NCBI GenBank assembly: GCA_028753945.1
Contig: JAPNXP010000004.1
Coordinates: forward strand, 124,001-188,000
Source of the DNA: Hexactinellida sp. DTS-2022
Taxonomy: Eukaryota; Porifera; Hexactinellida
DNA length: 64,000 bases
Direction of reading: 5' to 3'
A model generated the notes under the pieces. The model was not told the origin of the DNA and did not search any database. It saw nothing but the letters and a program-made list of their open reading frames with translations. The translations under genes and the position numbers were made by a program. Shown piece by piece: positions 30,701-42,837 of the stretch. The stretch's first letter is position 1; each line of letters opens with the position of its first letter.

Positions 30701-32817
30701 GCGCCTGCTCCTAGAATAGACTACAGCCTATGGACTATTCTAAAGACCTGTATTGGGAAGGATTTGTCGCGTATTTCTATGCCGGTTTTCCTTAACGAGC
30801 CTCTGAGCATGCTGCAGAGAGTAGCAGAGAGTATTGAGTATTATATGTTCTTCAGGAAAGTGTTGGAGTGTCCCGATCCGCTCGTGAGAATACAGATGAT
30901 AGCAGGGAAGCTAATACTAGGTAGGTTAAGCGGTAGGAGTATAGCTATACAATATCGTTAAAATATCACATAGCATGACATGAAAACACTCAAGTTATAA
31001 CAGTAGTAAGATATGTACCTTATAAAAATATCGTAAAATATCGGCATAACATGACAAGTTATAACAGTAGTAAGGTATTTAAAATAATTTCAGTTCACTT
31101 CAATGTAGTAGCATTTGTGCCCTGTTATGAGCTCAGAAATTCCAGTTGTTCAAAAGCGTTTGGTATTATAATACTCGTGTTTCCGTAGCTCAGCATAGTC
31201 AGATTTATCGCTTCAAAAAACCGTTCAATCCGGTTTTAGGAGAAACATACGAGTTTGTGGATGAAGAGCATTTGAAGGTTAGATTCGTGTCAGAGCAGGT
31301 GAGTCACCATCCACCCATTGGCGTGTTCAATCTGAGAGGGGAGGGTTTCGAATCCCAAGGCACCCTGCATTTCAAAATGAGTTTCTGGGGCAAATCAGTG
31401 GAGGTGTGTCCGTTAGGGATTGTGATTATAAAACTCGACAATGGAGATGTGTATACTGCGAATAATGTCACTACGATTGTGCATAATATAATTATAGGTA
31501 AGTAAATGCAAAGAATTAACGAAACAACACTTCTCACAAGTTTGACAAAACATATTAGAAGTAATATATATGATCCATTACAGGTTGCTAATAAACATTT
31601 GCCATCTCACCTGTTTAAATAGCAACCTGTCAACTTAATAAGATTTGTTAAATAAATAAATTCGCATTATACTACTTCTAATACGATTTCTTAAACTTGT
31701 GAGAAGTGTGGTCTGTTTATGACTTCGAAATAGAATGTACGAATACTATTTATGGATATGGGGTCATTCAAACATTATGTAACGCTTCCAAAGGTGGGGG
31801 GATGATTAACCAATGTGTGACAGACCATCCTTTTTGTATTACAAAATGCTAAAAAAGCGGTCTAATTTCTGAAATGTAACGTTTGAACCTTTAAGTTATA
31901 TTGACATACTGTGTAGTCTTATTATAATCAAGTTTCGGTCCCCTGGATCTCATTATAGGAACCTGATTATGTCCTTATCTTAAAAGGTAAAATGTGGATA
32001 GAGAAATACGGAGTGATGGAAGTCACGAATCACACAACTAAAGATAAATGTATTCTCAATTTCAAGCCGGCCGGATGGTTCGGAAAGGATCTGTATTCGG
32101 TAGATGGCTATGTTCTGGATGGTGAGAAAAAGCGCAGGTATATACTTCAGGGGAAATGGCCGTACGAGTTATGGAGTTATCCGACAAATGGAGAAGTAAC
32201 AGGAAAATCTGATGCAGGTAATTCTATAGTTATATTAATAACACCAGATTATGAAGGTAATTAATCTGCTTATAATATGAAACTAATTTATTATGAACAA
32301 GCCCTATGGTCCCAATTTAACGACTTACATAGGGTTTGTATTAAGTTGAGTTCTCTTATTATGAAGTCTCTCTATTATGAACACAATTTTTGGTCCCTTG
32401 AATGTTCATAATAAATAACCTGACTGTACTACACAATGTTATATTCCATTAGAGAGATTGCTTATATACAGATGCCCGCCCTGCTCCACAGTAGAAAAGG
32501 ACTATTTCTTCTCACAGCTAGCTATGAACCTGAATAACTTTACTCCCGAGATGGAAGCGCTGCTCCCTCCCACCGATTCGCGGCGACGGAGTGACATCCG
32601 GTCGCTGGAAGAGGGGGACCTAGAAGGGGCCGGGACACACAAACACCGAATAGAAGAAAAGCAAAGAGAACACAAACGAATTAGGGAATCACAGAATGGG
32701 AAATGGACCCCTCTTTGGTTCGAGGAGAGAGAGAGTCCTTATACACATAAAATGGAGTGGGAGTACACAGGCAAATATTGGGAAAGAGATTTTTCAAAGA
32801 GTCCAGATATATTTTAA
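27704..32817 (+). CDS. OSBPL1A: Oxysterol-binding protein-related protein 1 (ORP1L/OSBPL1A type)
   Basis: Lipid transfer protein of late endosome-ER contacts. Eight in-phase exons (27704-27939, 28262-28662, 28946-29241, 29583-29994, 30258-30920, 31189-31497, 31987-32217, 32453-32817) give 970 residues. Order: ankyrin repeats (GWTALHWAAYMGHDNIVELLL; GDTPLHKAAYT; GNTALHIASYRGHAHLI), a PH domain (QGPLLKRYLLTKYKLVWVVL to EMWVRAF), a coiled region, a FFAT-like VAP-binding motif (DQYEDALT, coded near 30530) and the OSBP-related domain with fingerprint EQVSHHPP. The join at 30920/31189 rebuilds KKPFNPVLGETYE correctly. Ankyrin plus PH plus ORD is the ORP1L layout. Introns carry repeats of families B, F and G. 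Confidence 0.95.
28137..28245. mobile_element. hAT-type MITE in ORP1 intron 1
   Basis: Starts CAGCGATTCCCAACCTTTTT and ends CCAGGTTGGGACAACTGG. The CAGxGATTCCCAACC end is typical of hAT elements and matches the element at 22185-22319. Confidence 0.75.
28722..28803. mobile_element. Short palindromic element in ORP1 intron 2
   Basis: AGGGCTGAAACGAATATAAC at the left and CGAATATTCGTTTCAGCACT at the right form a near-perfect inverted repeat with almost no spacer. Confidence 0.7.
28803..28940. mobile_element. Repeat family H in ORP1 intron 2
   Basis: TAATAGCAAGTGAATTTTGC at the left and ATAGCAATTGCTATAAGGGC at the right. Related sequence at 43645-43777, 45168-45356 and 63100-63165. Confidence 0.55.
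29297..29375. mobile_element. Repeat family F in ORP1 intron 3
   Basis: CCCTATGTCACGCTTTTTGG, TTTTGTAATACAAAAACATT and AATTGGAAGCGTTACGTATG; same family as 18945-19041. Confidence 0.65.
29405..29556. mobile_element. MITE, family B, in ORP1 intron 3
   Basis: Starts CAGTAGAACCTCGTTAGTAC and ends TAACGAGGTTTGCTGTA. Confidence 0.75.
30095..30191. mobile_element. Partial family G element in ORP1 intron 4
   Basis: TTATAAGAACATCGTAGGGT to CTTATATCCGGCGTCTACTG, collinear with 4695-4828. Confidence 0.6.
31755..31895. mobile_element. Repeat family F in ORP1 intron 6
   Basis: CATTCAAACATTATGTAACG, CCAATGTGTGACAGACCATC, TTTTTGTATTACAAAATGC; the most complete copy outside 55271-55385. Confidence 0.7.
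32275..32430. mobile_element. Repeat family E in ORP1 intron 7
   Basis: TTATGAACAAGCCCTATGGT to GAATGTTCATAATAAATAAC then CTGACTGTA; inverted relative to 25690-25883. Confidence 0.7.
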
Positions 32818-33585
32818 TTAATCGCTTTTAACAGTTTTCATGCAACCTGGTGTACAAATATTTTACCGCTTTTATATGTATATAGCAAAATATGACTTTT
32901 ATTTCTTTCATTCTTCCATAAAGGTATTGATGAAAAGATTATCTATTTCCTCCCTAAGGCTATCGAATTAATGTACGTAGAAATGGCTTTGACGGCTTAC
33001 TTTAATCCAAATTAATGAACGATTCTCGATTAGAATCCCTAACGGGATCTTGTATAAATCTGGGTTCAATAAAACAATAAGCGGATTGACTAGCTTCAGA
33101 AGCAGATACAAAGGTGGAATAAATAGCAATTAATCGAGTATTATGTGACTACTTTATAACAAATATACTATCCACTTCAATATATTACTAATGTTTTAGA
33201 AATTGTCCCATCTTCACAAACTTTGTAGCGGACCAAAAACACATTTCGGAGAGAACTTTAATTCACAATTTAAATCAGTGTTGTTTTTCGTCATATTTAT
33301 ACGAAATAATACCTAAAATACCACCGCTTGTACTTTGTTAAACTCATTTGGAACACCAGTACTCCAGGATGCCAAATTTTCGTTTATAGAAGTATAATAA
33401 CTAGCCATAGAAACGAGGTTTCAATACAAACCAATAATCACTATGCAAACTCGTGCTATGCAAGATAACTATTACCTATACGCACTACTAATTATATCAT
33501 TGGTGACTCACCTATAATAAGCTATTAGGTATAATATCACACACACGCATTAAACAGTATTATTGATATAGAATAATTAGTCGGA
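32818..33585. other. Spacer between ORP1 and DNAJC13
   Basis: About 770 bp of AT-rich sequence with no recognised gene or repeat. It should hold the DNAJC13 promoter. Confidence 0.5.
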
Positions 33586-36500
33586 ATGGTGGAGGGCAAT
33601 GAAGAAGTGGCCAGATTTTTAGTAACAAAGCACTCTCTTTGGAAAGGCAAATACAAACGCATTCTTTCCATTGGGAGTCTGGCCATTTGTACTCTCAGTC
33701 CGCAAACACTCGAAACTACGAACGCTTGGCCATATAACGAGATTACAAATGTGCTCCCTTCTCCGAAAGCGAATAACGAATTCGTGTTGCATCTCAGAAA
33801 GGGAAAGAAATCCGATAAAATGCATTTCTCCTGTGATCACCGAGCCGAGCTCCTAACACAGGCTTTCAAATACTCGTCACTTTTCGCAGCAGAAGTGCGG
33901 AAAAACCACTCCTCCTCCAAATACGAAGCCTTCAAGTACCACTGGTCTGAAACTAAGATTCGTTGCTACCTCACGGTCAGGTCTTACGGGGTAATGCAGC
34001 TTGACTATGCCACTGAGAAGTGCATTGCTTGTTACGACTTCAAAGACATCGAGTGTCTCGCGCTGGTGGCAGACTCTAATAAGGGGTTTGTGATACAGGC
34101 GGGGGGGTTCGGACGAAAACATCTGTTCTTCTTAGACCAGTGTGAAGACTTTCTGGGGACTATATCAGATAAATGCACGTACTTCCTCGGGTTTGACCTC
34201 AAGCCGAAGAAAGATAAGATATCTATAGACAAGTTCTCAGAGGTGAGATTAGGCGCATGCTCCACCGACGAAGCAGTGACGAGTATCGCGGAATTCGTCG
34301 TCTTGAAGCACCACTCGCGGCACCACGAGCCTGTGAAGCGTATCCTCTGCATTACAGAGCAATGCTTGGTAGAGAGAGACCCTTCTACCTACGCTATACC
34401 CACCCTACGCACGCTTAACGACATATTCGCGCTTGTCCGGTACACAGACGACCCCCAGCTGTTCACGGTGGAGTACTGTCGGGGCGTGGTGCGTCGCTAC
34501 TCCAGCACTGAGAGAGACAGTCTGCTGAGCACGCTGCTGGACAGCGTCAGGGCAGCGGGGAATAGGGACGTATGTGTTAAGATGTCCAGGACCAAGCGGG
34601 GGCTGAGGCTGGGCCCGCTGTTGGTACCGATTGATGAGGAGGGGGAGAGCTTGTGTCTCAAGATACTGAGCAACCCGGCCCCAGGTAACACACTCAATAG
34701 CATTGATATTGCGATATACTATAACAGTACTCGCTTATAACGAAATAACTGCTTATAACGAAGTCGGATATAACGAAATACCCGCCTATAACGAAGTCGG
34801 ATATAACAAATAACTGCTTATAATTAAATGGAAATATTCCCCCAGAGCATTAAATGCATTTATAACGAATATCCGGATATAACGAAGGAATTTACAGGTC
34901 CCAAGCACTTCGTTATAACGAGAATTCGCTGTAGTTAACTCAGTTAACACTTGTTTACTGTTGGTTGTTGTAGGCATGACATTCCAGGAAGCTATCCAGC
35001 TGTTCAACTCTAACATTTCCTACTCGGGAGTGATACACGCAGTCACGCAGGAGGGGTTCTTCACGGAGAACAAGGAGAGACTTATTAACGGGACCCTGCA
35101 GAGCATTGTGAATAGGAGAGGAGACGAGCAGTATGCTAGCAATGAGGAGCTGGAGGGACAGTTTCATGCTCTGAGGAGACTGGTAGCCTCGCGGGCAGGC
35201 TACGCAGGGTTCCTGAATGTATTCAACCTCAGAGTTGTCATAGGTAGGATAGGGATAATTATGTTTATACATCGGATTTGAAAAATTTCAAATCTCAGAC
35301 AATTCCAGGTTATGATAGCACATTTATGTCACATAAAATGGATTTTGATCTACTTGATTAACATCCCTATACAGTGGATGCCGGTTATAAGCACATCGTC
35401 GGGAACTGCACTTGGTGTGCTTATAACCGGCATAAATTATATAGGGTATTACTTTTTGGTAATTTACGTTTCCTAACGTTTGAACGACCTTTAATTATCG
35501 GATACGAATACTATTATAATATCGCCAGCTTATAATTTGATTATTTACTACATTGCTTTCCAGGAGAGAAGGTAATCGAGGCTCTGAAGAGGAAGGACGA
35601 GGGCATAACGCACGCGGCAATGGATCTGTTGTGCACACTAATGCAGCCTATGCATGACAACTACGATCTGGGACAGGAGCAACTGAATAAGAGGTCTCTG
35701 CTCTCCTCTAGGCCCTTTGTTCAGAAACTGCTAGATGAATTCGAGCACCACGTTAATCTCGGTTAGACTCTCTAAGTTCATTTCGTATACAGTTATTATT
35801 CTTATTCCATCTACCTACTTAACTAACAACATACAGTATATCTTAGTTAATACTTACACCAGTAAAATGTGTACTCCTTATCCGATATTCGTATTAACCG
35901 GTGTCATTTATATTGAAAGGCTTTTGAAGGGATTACCCGGAAATTCATACTGCCATGTTCGTACTAACGATGTATAAATTACAACATATAAGATGTGTGA
36001 ATATATTTAACGGGACAAATGCATGTATTTACTGAGTTATTACTGCTCCTCTATCCCCTATATAGGCACAGGGGCTCTGGCTGTGTGCAGCATCCTGGAC
36101 TTCCTAACATTTGCGATGTGTCCCCCCTACTCGGAGACCACGGAGTCAGAACAGTTCGACCTGGTGCTGGAGATGGTAGCAGCCCTCGGCAGGACCGTGT
36201 TCAAACTGTTCCTGCACTCAAGCATGGCTATTGTCAAAGGTAACCTCTCTTAGTATAGCAGAACCTGGTTATAACTTATAAGGTACCTAGGTTAGTACGT
36301 AGTATTTTAACCAAGTTTATAAAGCAGTAAATGTAATTCTATGTAAGATAACCTAGTACAGTCGAAACCGGTTTTTTATAACCAATTCTTTGCATGCAAA
36401 TAGAACAAGGAATATCCGATTGTTAGAATAAACCGATTGAAACAAAATTGGAATTCTTACACATTTAGAATAAATAGTTAGAAAAAAAAACGATTAGTTA

Positions 36501-39500
36501 GAAAACCCCGGTTTAGACTGTATGAATATAGTTTAATTCCCTATGTTACTCTATCCACGGTCCCTTAACCCTTACTCCCAGGTGCGGGCCTGGTTATGAA
36601 GGCTATAATAGAGGAGGCGGAGGAGGAGGTCTCCAAGCGCATGCAGCTGCTGGCCCTGGCAGAGGGGGCGCTATGCAAACACCTGCACACCGCTCTGTTC
36701 ACATACAGCACCGACAACAGGATGCTAATGCACAGACAGCTGAGCAGACACCTGGTGGCGCTGTGGGTGCAGAATAACGAGGTGGCCATGGAGCTGCTGA
36801 GAAATATCCTGCCCGTGGGAATGCTGGACTTCTTGCAATCGGAAGAGAAAGTACTAGATAGTAGATACAGCCATAGGGGTTTTAAGGCATTTGTAGTATG
36901 AAATTAGACTCAATTCGTAGTTTTTAAGCTTTTGGTTTATACCTAAATTTGGCCCACAGTACAATACGATCTAGCACAAATTATTACTACTTTATAAATT
37001 AGACTGAATTTTGCGGGTCTCTTATGGCTTAAAACACTACTCTAATTTTGGCAATGGTTGTTGGCCACACCATTACATTCAAATATTCTAGCATTACACT
37101 CTTATATAATCCTTAGAAACACTATCCATAATATATTAACCTACAGTAGAATCTCGTTATTACCAACACGGTTAATACGAACACTATTTAAAGCCTTTTC
37201 AATCCAAATTATATTGGCTAATACAAATTCTGGATAAAGCGAACACATTTGACGGCTCGTACTAACGAAGTTCTACTGTATATCTATCCTGTGGTGTGTG
37301 TGTAGGTCCCTGTCCGTGAGGAGGACCGGATGCACATAAGAGACAACGTGCACGCTATCCAGACGCTCAGCAAGCGGAGACTAACTTCCATAGAGGGCAC
37401 CCTCCTACACTGGAGAAACAGACTCAAGTCCAAACCCGGAGATTCGCAGAGACCCGTCACGCTACGGAGGCGGAGACAGGTGCTTAAGTCAGAACTCAAT
37501 TGGGAGTTCTTCTACTACCAATTCATGGAGGATCACACGCAAGCCAGCCTAATCTGGAACCACAAAACGAGAGAGGAATTAAAGGACTGTTTAGAGAACG
37601 AACTGAGAGCATTTACAATAGACAAGGATTTGGTCGGGGGCAACGAAGTTACGAGTTGGAATTTCATAGAGTTTGAAGTTAGATACGAATGTCTTTCTGA
37701 CGAAATTAAGATTGGAGATTATTATCTACGCTTGCTACTGGACGAAGGAACCACCACGGCGAAAATACACAATCCGTTGAACTTCTTTAACGACATTTAT
37801 CACAGATTTCTGTTAACACAGAAGCCTACTATGCGTAGCATGTGTCTGCATGCAATGGGTATAGTGTATGACAAGTATTACGAGGATGTAGGCACATTCA
37901 ACGACGTGAAATTTCTAGTTAGAATCCTGGAACATACGAAAGATAAACTCGAGAGAGACAGATTGTTGCTCTTCTTTAACAAACTGTTTATGCTCAAGAG
38001 GAATGTGAAAGAATTCGTAGATGGAGGTTTGTGATATTTCAACAAACTACAGTAGTAGTGTACCCAGAAAGATAGTTAAACTTGCAGTGTATTATACAGC
38101 CATTTGCAAATACGCTCCTAATCCTAGTATGATCCAATTTCCATGCACCTAAATCACAAATTAATCTTAGGGTATAGGAGAAGATTCCAAATTTTCTCGC
38201 TGCTAATTTAAATTTTCCAAAAAACATACTCCAAAAGGAGCGTCTCGCGCTCCTGGATAATTCGTTGAGTTAAAGTTATTTAAGGTTTCTGAAATGTAAT
38301 TTTATCTAAAACTTCCACTTGAAAGTTTACGCCACTGATAATTGTATAAATCAGAGTTTGAGTGTGTTAAATTCCGCACTGTTTAGGTGGTTTGAAGGTG
38401 TTGATAGACCTCGTAACCCTCGCGCACCTCCACACAAGCAGGGCGCAGACTCCAATGCAGTCTAACCTGCTAGAGGCGCCCGCTGGACTTGAATACGACA
38501 TAGAGAAGGAGTGGTACTACGGGAACAAGGACAAGGAGAGGTTAGGACCGTTCTCGTACAAGGAGATAAAGGAGTTCTGGAAGGAACAAGACATTAACGA
38601 GACCACTCGCTGCTGGGCACAGGGCCTAGACGGGTGGAAACCTCTGAGAGATATAGCGCAGCTAAAGTGGTGCTTATTCGCGACCGGAAATGCACTCTTG
38701 AATGAGACAGAGTTAGCAGATCTTATCCTGAGTAAGTCCCATCGCCTTATAGGGTCTTATTACAGATCAAACGTTAAATAACGCAAATTTTCCGCAAATT
38801 AGATTAGACACTCCCTCGCTTTGTCACGCGTTTTGGCCATTTTGTAGTACAAAAAATTTATCATATTAACATATATAAAAGTGCTCGCATGATAAAAATG
38901 TTGAAACCCTTGCCTTATAAGGTAGTAAAACTTAACTCGCATCTCTCTAGACCTACTGATTCGCATAACGGAGTACTACCCCAGCAGAGACGTAGACAAT
39001 GCCATTATCCGACCGCTCCCAAAGTGCAAGCGTGTTCTCAGTGACCCGAGCGTCCTGCCTCACATTGTACAGCTCCTGGTGACCTTTGACCCGGGGTTAG
39101 TAGACAAGACTATTCGCCTTCTGAATATGGTCATGGAGGATAATCCACAACTCCCGAGGGTGTTTATGACCGGCGCTTTCTTCTTCATAATGATGTACAC
39201 CGGATCCAATATTCTGCCGATAGGTCGCTTCTTGAAGTACACACACATGCGGCAGAGCTTCCGGCCCGAGGAGGTGACACAAAGCGCGAGTGACATAATG
39301 CTACAATCCGTGCTGGGACAGCTGTTACCAGAGGCAATGGTCTGCTATCTGGAGAACCATGGCCCTGAGAAGTTTGCTGAGACTTTTCTAGGCGACTTCG
39401 ATACGCCTGAGGCGATATGGAGTCACGAAATGCGACGGCTTTTGATTGAGAGGATAGCAGCACACATCGGAGACTTCACTCCTCGCCTGCACTCCAACAC

Positions 39501-42500
39501 ACGCTCTCTATACCAATACTGCTCTATACCTATAATACAATATCCACAGCTGGAGAATGAGCTATTCTGCAACATATACTATCTCCGACATCTCTGTAAT
39601 CTGGACAAGTTCCCTGACTGGCCCATCAAGGAGCCGATTAAGCTGCTAAAGAATGTTCTAGAAGAGTGGAAGCGAGAAGTGGATAAGAAGCCGCCTAACA
39701 TTACATGGGAAGAAGCTTACAAGATCCTAAATCTCCCAACAAACAAGGGTCAGCAAGACCAAGCAGTTATTCGCAAAGCCTACTTCAAAATGGCACAAAA
39801 ATATCACCCGGATAAGAACCCTAACGGTAGACAGGTATTCGATCAAGTCAACAAGTCATACGAGTTCCTATGCTCTGTGCACGTTAATTCCACCATAGGG
39901 CCTGATCCAGTCAGGATTGTGTTGCTCCTACAGACACAATCAATCCTATTCAAGAGATACTCCGAGATTCTACAGCCGTATAAATACGCCGGTTATCCGA
40001 TGTTAATAAAAACTATTTCTTTTGAGAACGATGACTCCAGTTTGTTCGTTAAATCTACTCCTTTGCTACCAGCGGCCGCTGAGCTGTGTTTCCACACAAT
40101 TAACACTTCAGCTCTCAATGTGGAGGAACTGAGACGAGAAAATGGCCTCGAGCATTTACAGAATTCATTCGACAGGTGTCTGGATATTATCAGTTTCGGT
40201 ACAATTGATACTGACACGCCTGCGGTTATTCTAGGTCACGTGCTCAAGTGCTATTCAGTCGCGGTCTGCTTTGAAGGTTGCCGCGAGAAAATATACGAAA
40301 TGCCCGGGGTTATTCGCGGCATTTGTCGCACTCTCTACTTTAGGAATACTTCACAGATGTGCATGATAACAGCTGACTGTATCTGCGCTTTCGCGCAAGA
40401 CGCACAGCTACAAACTTGTCTCTTAGAAAACGGGGTTCTATGGCACTTGCTACTATTCCTATTCAAGTACGACTACACTCTCGACGAGAGCGGAGTTGCG
40501 GCAAAATCCGAGACAAACGTGCAGGAGATTAACAATGAGTTGGCTAGGAAATGCGTGCACGCGCTTCGTAGATTAGGCGGTAAACAACCGATTGATGAAA
40601 CCGCGGTTAAAACACCTGACAACCAGAATGTAAATACCTGTCTCATAGGGATGTTAACCTACTACCTGTCCAGACAAATGGGGAAACTGAGCATTCGTGA
40701 GTTCTTAAAGCTATTCTCTGGCAACACAGAATCTCCGTATCTCATTTGGGACAACAGAACTCGAGCTGAGCTCAGCCAATACTTAGAGACTCAACAGGAA
40801 ATTCAAATTAAGACCAGCGAAGGCGAGCCACATTTAGGCGCCACTTTTACATTCAGCGTGCTAATGGACGAATTGGTTGTTGGGAACACTTATGTCCGTG
40901 TTTATAACGAGCAGCCTACGTTCGTATTGGAGGACCCGTCAGATTTCGCAGCGAATCTAATCGAATTCTTGAGTGAACAAGCGCAGTACCTCCAGTCCCG
41001 ACTTATGATGGGCGAACATCAGCAAAACTTATTAGACGGCTACAGCGATCAAAACCGAATAAAACAATGCGAAATGTCCTTGCAGGCCTTAGAGAATGTT
41101 ATCAAGAATAACCCAGGCACTGAGATACAATGCATCGGACATTTCACTCTACTATTCTCTCTCCTATCGATACAAGACGCATGCAGACTGAATGAGCTCG
41201 CTATTAACGTTATTCTAAGTGTGACCGGTTCTAAGAAATGTGTCAACAACATAGCAGACGCGAATACACTACATTTCCTTCTAATGGTGCTCCCATCTCT
41301 CCCGAACTCCCACTGTCTCATTCTTGAGATCCTAATGGCCCTTTCTTCTCACACAGCTATCATTAAGGAGATGATACAAAAGGGAGGTTTAGTATACCTA
41401 CTCGATTTATTCTGTAACGCAAATTCCGGCGAAGTCCGTGAGGCAACAGCCGCACTGTTTTGTAAAATGATTGCAGACAAACTCGCAGGCCCTAAGGTCC
41501 GTATTATAATTATAAAGTTCCTACCGTTGATATTCCTCGACGCTATGCGAGACAACCCCGAGGCCGCAGTGCACATGTTCGAGAATATTCACGAGAATCC
41601 AGAGCTCATCTGGAACGACGAGGCTAGAAACAAGGTGTCTAACACAGTAGCGGAAATGGCAGTCAAAGTAAACGCGACACAGCGAGAAGATCCGTTGTCT
41701 GTATGGAGATTGCCTGAGGACTTTACTGTAGCCTATTCTGAGATAGAAGGAGAGGTGGAGGTGGGGGGTGTGTACCTGCGTTTGTACATCAGTCAGCCAT
41801 CCTGGGTATTGCGACGTCCTAAAGAGTTTCTAATCGCGATTCTTGACAAGTTCTGTCTCCTCTGTGACATGCTAAGTCCGGACGGACAGGTTCTGGAGAT
41901 GGTGACAACAACCGTGATATGCTTCTTGATTCACCACACCGCGCTCGCTGATCAGATCCCTCCTCTGGGCCACATTCCGCGGATTTTCACACTCATGACT
42001 CCTAAGAATCCTACCATAAACAAGTCCTGCGTAGATGTGCTGCTTCCCATGGCTGATTCAGAAGTTTGTGTTCGTACAATCGCGAAATGTAAGAGCTTAG
42101 ACCCGCTAATAACCGCGATGAAGACGCGGAATGATATAATCCTGCCTGCCAACGAGGTGATCAGTAAGCTGTTAGACCGAAATATCCCAGAATTGGTATC
42201 ACAAGCCTTGGAAGTAGGAATGGTACACTACTTACTAGCGCTACTAGAAAACTCATTGGATAACGTAGACAACGTAAGTGCAGTGAAAGCGCAGATAGTA
42301 AAAGTGTTGAAAGCCATGTCTCAGGATTTGGCTTACGGGGCCCGTGTTAACGAGATCCTAGATAGCTCCTCTATATGGAGTATTTACAAAGAACAGAAAC
42401 ACGATTTATTCCTCACAGACACAAGAGTAGCCGGGTATCTCACAGGGCCTGGGATAGCGGGATATTTAACGGCTCCAACTGTTAACAATAAAACTATGAG

Positions 42501-42552
42501 CTCAGCACCACCTCCACTCGTGCCACCAGATGACCACGAACATCATGATTAA
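33586..42552 (+). CDS. DNAJC13: RME-8/DNAJC13 endosomal J-domain protein
   Basis: Large endosomal co-chaperone that works with Hsc70 and the retromer/SNX machinery in sorting and clathrin dynamics. Eight in-phase exons (33586-34684, 34974-35243, 35564-35761, 36066-36239, 36582-36850, 37306-38026, 38387-38731, 38951-42552) give 2225 residues, close to the human length. The PH-like N-terminus ([20 protein letters not shown]) binds PI3P in the family. IWN motif repeats occur ([41 protein letters not shown]). A GYF-like segment ([21 protein letters not shown]) precedes the J domain near residue 1275, with HPD in [10 protein letters not shown]. The C-terminus ends in the typical [15 protein letters not shown]. 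The final exon is 3.6 kb while the introns lie in the 5' half. Confidence 0.97.
34715..34936. mobile_element. MITE-like element, family C, filling DNAJC13 intron 1
   Basis: Tandem TTATAACGAAGTCGGATATA blocks at the left and CACTTCGTTATAACGAGAAT then TCGCTGTA at the right. It occupies most of the 289-bp intron. Confidence 0.7.
35373..35460. mobile_element. Partial family G element in DNAJC13 intron 2
   Basis: ACAGTGGATGCCGGTTATAA to GGCATAAATTATATAGGGTA, collinear with 4695-4828. Confidence 0.65.
35820..35973. mobile_element. Degenerate family B element in DNAJC13 intron 3
   Basis: CCGATATTCGTATTAACCGG and ATGTTCGTACTAACGATG mark it; the left end is eroded. Confidence 0.55.
36255..36360. mobile_element. 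Repeat family K in DNAJC13 intron 4
   Basis: AGCAGAACCTGGTTATAACT, GGTTAGTACGTAGTATTTTA and AACCAAGTTTATAAAGCAGT match the element at 50205-50384. Confidence 0.65.
36358..36522. mobile_element. MITE-like element in DNAJC13 intron 4
   Basis: Left end CAGTCGAAACCGGTTTTTTA and right end AACCCCGGTTTAGACTGTA are inverted repeats. The middle is rich in TTAGAATAAAC-type repeats. It abuts the family K element. Confidence 0.7.
37142..37280. mobile_element. MITE, family B, in DNAJC13 intron 5
   Basis: Starts CAGTAGAATCTCGTTATTAC and ends GTACTAACGAAGTTCTACTG. Confidence 0.75.
38085..38275. mobile_element. Dispersed repeat, family D, in DNAJC13 intron 6
   Basis: CGCTCCTAATCCTAGTATGA to AAAGGAGCGTCTCGCGCTCC; same orientation as 21963-22146, opposite to 4240-4436. 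Confidence 0.75.
38803..38862. mobile_element. Short family F remnant in DNAJC13 intron 7
   Basis: CTTTGTCACGCGTTTTGGCC then ATTTTGTAGTACAAAAAAT. Confidence 0.5.
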
Positions 42553-42837
42553 CGTTTTCACACCTTTACCTTGTGTATATATATATTGCACCTCTTCACG
42601 ACTCATGTATATATATATACACCTATGTGAGATTGATACTTAGATCCTAATATTAATTAGATTATTAGTCCTATAAGCTAGCTAAGTGGACAGATAGATT
42701 ATGTTTTTATCGGTATTATAATTGTATTGTCTTATTCTATTGAATCAAAGAGTTTATGCCATATCAATTGGGGCCTTATATGGGACCTTATATTATTGTT
42801 GTTGTTTGTTTCAGCACTGAAATGAGTCTCGAGTAGA

